Of a stretch of DNA of 22,451 nt, positions 14,593 to 22,451 are shown in pieces. Source of the stretch: an uncultured Kiritimatiellota bacterium (GTDB lineage Bacteria > Verrucomicrobiota > Kiritimatiellia > RFP12 > UBA1067); assembly GCA_934635045.1 (NCBI GenBank), contig CAKTZA010000063.1, positions 1-22,451 on the forward strand, given 5' to 3'. The translations under genes and the position numbers were made by a program. Numbering within the stretch: position 1 is the first letter of the stretch; each line of letters begins with the position of its first letter. The notes beneath the pieces are model-generated. The model had not been told where the DNA came from and did not search any database. It saw nothing but the letters and a program-made list of their open reading frames with translations.

Positions 14593-17500
14593 AGGCCCTC
14601 CTCCAGAACCATCAAGGGCCAAATGCCAGGACGCCCCATGGGCTCCTCGCCCATGTTCAGCTGGGCGGCCCGCTTGCGATAGTCGCCGTCGTTGTCGTTG
14701 ACGAGTATCGAGATGCCCATCGCCTCGCCCGCTTTCGGGCTCCACGGCGGCAGCGCCTCCACCGGGAAGAAGAGGTCAAAGGCGTAGCCGGCGGCCGTCT
14801 TGACAAACGTGCCCGTGATGCGCGGTTCGGGGCCGGGGCGGGTGAACGCGAACTGCTTCCACGGCGCGACTTCGCGGTAGGCCTCGACCGTCTTGCCGTC
14901 CCGGCAGCGGATCATGTAGGCCTGATCGTCCGGCGCATAGCTGCCGCGCACGGCGTTCCGCTCCCCGTCGCCGAAGACGTCGAGGTAGACCTGAAGCCCG
15001 TCGCCGTTGTACGACGCGAGAACGTTTTCGCGCGGATCGGGATGATAGACGTCATCCGTCACCTCGACGAGCAGGCAAAGGCCCTTTTCGCTCCATTTCG
15101 CCCGCACGTTCGCCGACAGGTCGGCGTCGCCCTTGCGGAAAAGAGGCCGTCCGAACCACTTGCTCTTGGCCGGCGGCGGATAGTCGCGATAGGTCGACAG
15201 CGCGACAGCCGGCGCGTCGGCCCATTTCGCCAAGTCGCCGTCCGCCGCAAATCCTGCCGGCGCCTTGCGGGCCTTGAACAGGTCCAGGGCGAACTCCTTG
15301 AACAGCGGCTCTTTCCCCGGCGCATGGAACTCCAGCGTGTAGACCGCCTTCGTGCGCCCCGCCTGTTCGGGCAGCGGCAAAGCCAGCGTCTTCTTCCCCT
15401 GCGGCGCGAGCGAGACGTCCAAGTCAAGCAACGTCCGATCGGACGACTTGACGGCGAGACGGCCCGACTTCTCCTTGGCCCGGAGGTTCGAGACGACGAG
15501 ATTGAGCTTGGCGTCCTTGACCTCCGTCTCGATTCGGAAGTCGGGCACCGCGCCGCCGACCATGTCCAGGGTCTCGAACTGCCGCTTGAAGGCGGCGAGC
15601 CGCCCCGGCCGGCCGCGGACGAACAGCGGACAGCCGTCAACCGGGAGCAGCCCGTTTTCGGGAGCCTTCTCCCGCGCGCCCGTCATGTTGAACAGCTCGA
15701 ACGGCTCGGTCAGGCCGGCGAGGACGAGCGAGCTCACGAGCTGCGGCTCCGTGAACACGTTCATGTCGTAGTTCCAGATCACGGCCACGGGACGCTTCTC
15801 GGCATCCTCGAACAGGTAGCACCGCACGGGCTCGCCGAAGAGGATGTCGCACCTGAAGTCCGCGTCGCCGAGCAGGCTGGCCAATGCGTTGATCGAGAAC
15901 AGCTGCGCGGACGGGACCATGTCCAGCCCGATGAACGGGACTTCCGGCGCGCAGAAGTTCCAGTCGTTGTCGACGAGCACGAAGTCGGCGTGCTTGAACG
16001 ACGCGAGCCGGTAGCGCATGACGTGCGCCAGGGACGCCTTCTCGCCGAGGCCGATGTCATAGGTGAAGTGATGCAGGCGGCAGCTGTCCGAACTGGCGAG
16101 CGCCTTCCCGTGCCCGATCGCCGTCACGTTGTTCTCCGGCAGCTCGAACATCGAGAACAGGTTTCCTTCCGTGAAGAGAATCTTCGTGTCCTTGGAGAAC
16201 TTCGTCTTCAGCATCTGGATGTCGGCGTCGAGATCGGGGCGTTCGGGATGCTCGCGGTACGGATGCACGGCGGGGTTCGAGCAGTACGCCAAGCCGCCGC
16301 CGTTCCAGAACTCGACGACCGACTCGTCGACCGCGCCCGGATCGGGCGTCAGCATCTTCGCCTGCGGGTCGGCCTTGTGCAGCCCTTCCGCGATCCAGCC
16401 CATGACCTTGACGGACGCGCGCGTGTCCTCCGGCGTGTACATCGGCTCGTTGACCGTCTTCCACCAGTCGATGTACGGATACTTCCGTCCCATTTCGTAG
16501 CCGCACTTCACAAATTCCGGCTTGGCGGAGTCGGGGACGGTCGGCAGCCCGTTCGGCCGCGTGCGCGCCACGTTCCATTTCCCCAGGAAGTTTTCCTGAT
16601 CCCAGTTGAACGGCATCTTGCCATCGCACAGGATCTGCGAAATGATCTTGTAGCCGAGCGGACGGTAGAACCGCTCGTAGCACTTCCGCGTCGGCGGCCG
16701 GAACGCGACGACCGATCCCATGCCCGCCTTGGCACACGCGGTCAAAAAGCGCTCAGTCGTTTCGATGACGCGATCGCCTCCCACGCCGTTCAGCAGCGTG
16801 CGGTGCTTGAACGGGCCGGACTTGTCGACCAGCACGGCAAAGCGCGAATGGAAGACGGCCGGCTCACCGAATCCGGTCAGGCGCGTCTCGACGGCATAGG
16901 TGCCCGGCTCAAAGCCCTCCAGCTCGGGCATCTCCCGCCAGGCCGGCTCTTCGCCGCCGCGCAGGGACACGTCAAACGCGCCTTTCTTCAGCGTCCGCCT
17001 GAAGACGTCACGGCATTTCCACGTGACACGGCCCTTGCCGGGCGCGGCAGACCGCACGCGCAGCTTCGCGCCGAGAATGCCGCCGTAGTCCGCCGTGTGC
17101 ATCGGCGCCGTCGTCTCCAGCGAGACGCCGACATCGCAGCAGACGTAGGGATCGGGAGGCGTCTCGCCTTCCGTGAACGAGACGGCGTCAAACCAGACGT
17201 GTCCGGGCTTCTTGCGGTTGACGATGCCAAGCGCGACCTGGATGAGCCGGTTCGGGGTCGTGTAGACGCGCGTGTAGCGCTTCCACTCTTTCGTGGGGCG
17301 GCCGAAGCTCCCGCCGTCCACATAGGGCCCGTAGGCCTGTGTCCAGCCCGTCAGGACCAGCTCCGGCGCGTCCGCCGCGTCAAGGTCGGTCTTCGCCCAG
17401 AAGCTGACCGTGTACTTCGTTCGCGGCTTCACCGGGAACGCGAACGAGGCGATGTTGCCGTTCCCGCCGTGGACGTACTGGCGGAGCGAGCGCTTCCCGT

Positions 17501-18482
17501 GCACGGCGGTCGTCTCGTCGATCTGCCAGGCGTAGCCTTCCGGCCAATCGCCTTCGGTGCCCGGATTCGGGCGCCGGTTCTGCCAGCAGGCCAGCCCGTC
17601 CTCGAAAGAGCCGTTCACGAGCAGGTTCGGGCTGCGGCTGAAGTCCGGCAGCCTGAAGCCCGCAGGGCCGAAGTCGAAGCCGTTCACGATGTACCCTTTC
17701 GCGGCGGCCTCGCGCGACGGGGGCAGGTCGAGATCGAGGTCATAGACGATCTCGGCCTGATTCTCAGGGCTCCCAAAGACCACCTCGAACCGGTCATAGG
17801 TCTCTTGCGGCTTTTCCCAGTTCTGCGCCACGCCGATGCGGCCGGTCACAGGAACGAACGCCAGCTCCGTGCGGTCGGCCGCAAGCGACAGGCGAACCTC
17901 CGCAGGGCTCTCGCCCAGGTCCACGTTGAACCGCCTGCGCTGCGCGGGATTGAAGTTCGCGTTGCGCTTCTCGCCGTCCGCCCAGACCTCCCGTCCGTGG
18001 GCGTCGCCCAGTTTCCGGTTTCGGAAGCTGTTGGCCGCATAGAACCGAAACCCCTTGGCCGGCCGTTCCGGCGTCCCGATCCGAAACGTGACGCGCACGC
18101 GCCGGCCGTCCGGCGCGAAGGCCAGCTCCTCGAAAAGCGGGAGCGCGGCGTTCTTCTCGCCCGCCGGCAGGTCGCCCGTCACGCGAATGCGCTTGACGTC
18201 CGCGTCGATCGTTCGCCGGACGTTCCGCACGCCGCCCAGGCAGACGTACTTCCCCGCCGGATCGAACCCGCTCCAGCCCGCCTCGATCTTCGACGCGTTG
18301 TCCCGGAAATCGAGACACCCCTTCTCGTCAAGGGTTATTTCGCCGTTGGCGCCCGCAAAGGACTTCCCCGTGAATTCGGCCGCCGCTGCGCTCCCGGCCG
18401 CCAGGACCGCCGCCCAACCGACGGCAATCCCCCAATTGACCAATGACATGCTTTTCATGTTGTTCGTTTTCCCTGATTTCAT
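14589..18482 (-). CDS. Large multidomain exported glycosidase, clan GH-A-like, with carbohydrate-binding regions
   Basis: A 1297-aa exported protein, numbered from ATG 18482. The signal peptide ends near AAAAEF (about 35). Residues about 40-260 are an unassigned beta-rich region. Residues about 285-440 look like a CBM4/9-type beta-sandwich (NLLVNGSFEDGLACWQ, then YTVSFWAKTD and KPGHVWFDAVSF). Residues about 565-860 look like a TIM barrel: WWKTVNEPMYTPEDT gives acid/base candidate E679, VHPY lies between, and ILFTEGN gives nucleophile candidate E772. That spacing fits beta-strands 4 and 7 of clan GH-A. The final roughly 190 residues resemble CBM9 (GFAADGDLAKWADAPAV, then VEVTDDVYHP). No established GH family is clear; GH39/GH30-like relatives are possible. 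The start has a weak AGGA 10 nt upstream; ATG at 18458 is an alternative. It follows the surface protein by 28 nt. Confidence 0.72.
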   Translation of the reverse strand: MKSGKTNNMKSMSLVNWGIAVGWAAVLAAGSAAAAEFTGKSFAGANGEITLDEKGCLDFRDNASKIEAGWSGFDPAGKYVCLGGVRNVRRTIDADVKRIRVTGDLPAGEKNAALPLFEELAFAPDGRRVRVTFRIGTPERPAKGFRFYAANSFRNRKLGDAHGREVWADGEKRNANFNPAQRRRFNVDLGESPAEVRLSLAADRTELAFVPVTGRIGVAQNWEKPQETYDRFEVVFGSPENQAEIVYDLDLDLPPSREAAAKGYIVNGFDFGPAGFRLPDFSRSPNLLVNGSFEDGLACWQNRRPNPGTEGDWPEGYAWQIDETTAVHGKRSLRQYVHGGNGNIASFAFPVKPRTKYTVSFWAKTDLDAADAPELVLTGWTQAYGPYVDGGSFGRPTKEWKRYTRVYTTPNRLIQVALGIVNRKKPGHVWFDAVSFTEGETPPDPYVCCDVGVSLETTAPMHTADYGGILGAKLRVRSAAPGKGRVTWKCRDVFRRTLKKGAFDVSLRGGEEPAWREMPELEGFEPGTYAVETRLTGFGEPAVFHSRFAVLVDKSGPFKHRTLLNGVGGDRVIETTERFLTACAKAGMGSVVAFRPPTRKCYERFYRPLGYKIISQILCDGKMPFNWDQENFLGKWNVARTRPNGLPTVPDSAKPEFVKCGYEMGRKYPYIDWWKTVNEPMYTPEDTRASVKVMGWIAEGLHKADPQAKMLTPDPGAVDESVVEFWNGGGLAYCSNPAVHPYREHPERPDLDADIQMLKTKFSKDTKILFTEGNLFSMFELPENNVTAIGHGKALASSDSCRLHHFTYDIGLGEKASLAHVMRYRLASFKHADFVLVDNDWNFCAPEVPFIGLDMVPSAQLFSINALASLLGDADFRCDILFGEPVRCYLFEDAEKRPVAVIWNYDMNVFTEPQLVSSLVLAGLTEPFELFNMTGAREKAPENGLLPVDGCPLFVRGRPGRLAAFKRQFETLDMVGGAVPDFRIETEVKDAKLNLVVSNLRAKEKSGRLAVKSSDRTLLDLDVSLAPQGKKTLALPLPEQAGRTKAVYTLEFHAPGKEPLFKEFALDLFKARKAPAGFAADGDLAKWADAPAVALSTYRDYPPPAKSKWFGRPLFRKGDADLSANVRAKWSEKGLCLLVEVTDDVYHPDPRENVLASYNGDGLQVYLDVFGDGERNAVRGSYAPDDQAYMIRCRDGKTVEAYREVAPWKQFAFTRPGPEPRITGTFVKTAAGYAFDLFFPVEALPPWSPKAGEAMGISILVNDNDGDYRKRAAQLNMGEEPMGRPGIWPLMVLEEGL

Positions 18483-18510
18483 GTTTCTGTTTTCCTGTTC
18501 TGACAGATGA

Positions 18511-22451
<3,941 letters not shown>

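Noticed and set aside
14593..14745. ATG at 14745 as start of the GH106-like gene
   Set aside because: It would overlap the upstream gene by over 150 nt and add a non-secretory 51-residue extension; ATG at 14592 has a strong GGAGGAGG and a signal peptide.
15042..18446. Second very long plus-strand open frame
   Set aside because: It mirrors the multidomain glycosidase on the minus strand, with RR/RP-rich composition and no recognisable domains.

Overview
The window is a GC-rich (roughly 65-70%) bacterial fragment. It most resembles the Kiritimatiellota/Lentisphaerae/Verrucomicrobiota group, probably a gut or anaerobic polysaccharide degrader. The reasons are glycoside hydrolases of the kind these bacteria carry in large numbers (GH29, GH106, clan-A enzymes), a long secreted protein with autotransporter-type beta-strand repeats, and intergenic-type repeats built from CACGGAG and CACGAAT units. 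This placement is inference from protein style, not from a marker gene.

Layout. Positions 1-2011 (minus) carry the 5' part of an exported or membrane-anchored protein whose frame runs unbroken through three blocks of repetitive DNA. A short divergent promoter region (2012-2059) separates it from a NifS/IscS-type cysteine desulfurase (2060-3247, plus) and a small lipoprotein (3249-3575, plus). Converging on these is a two-gene minus-strand unit: a YmdB-type metallophosphoesterase (5281-6063) followed by a family-5 solute-binding protein (3590-5284). It has its own promoter and a 10-codon leader ORF.

The rest of the window (6219-22382, minus) is one long run of exported carbohydrate-active proteins, in transcription order: a beta-strand-repeat surface protein (5' end missing), a multidomain clan-A-like glycosidase with carbohydrate-binding regions, a GH106-like alpha-L-rhamnosidase, a GH29 alpha-L-fucosidase, a GH101-related/DUF5696-like protein and a second GH29. 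The first gap is 28 nt and the next three junctions overlap by 4, 14 and 4 nt. The last gene has its own promoter-like site in a 49-nt gap. Together these look like a locus for dismantling a fucose- and rhamnose-containing glycan. No SusC/SusD pair, sulfatase, transporter or regulator is visible inside the window.

The sequence ends in 69 consecutive G, which truncates the surface-protein gene and looks like a sequencing or assembly artefact. No tRNA, rRNA, CRISPR array or insertion sequence was seen. Apart from the terminal G run there is no gene-free stretch longer than 300 bases; the largest real gap (6093-6218) shows only a promoter.
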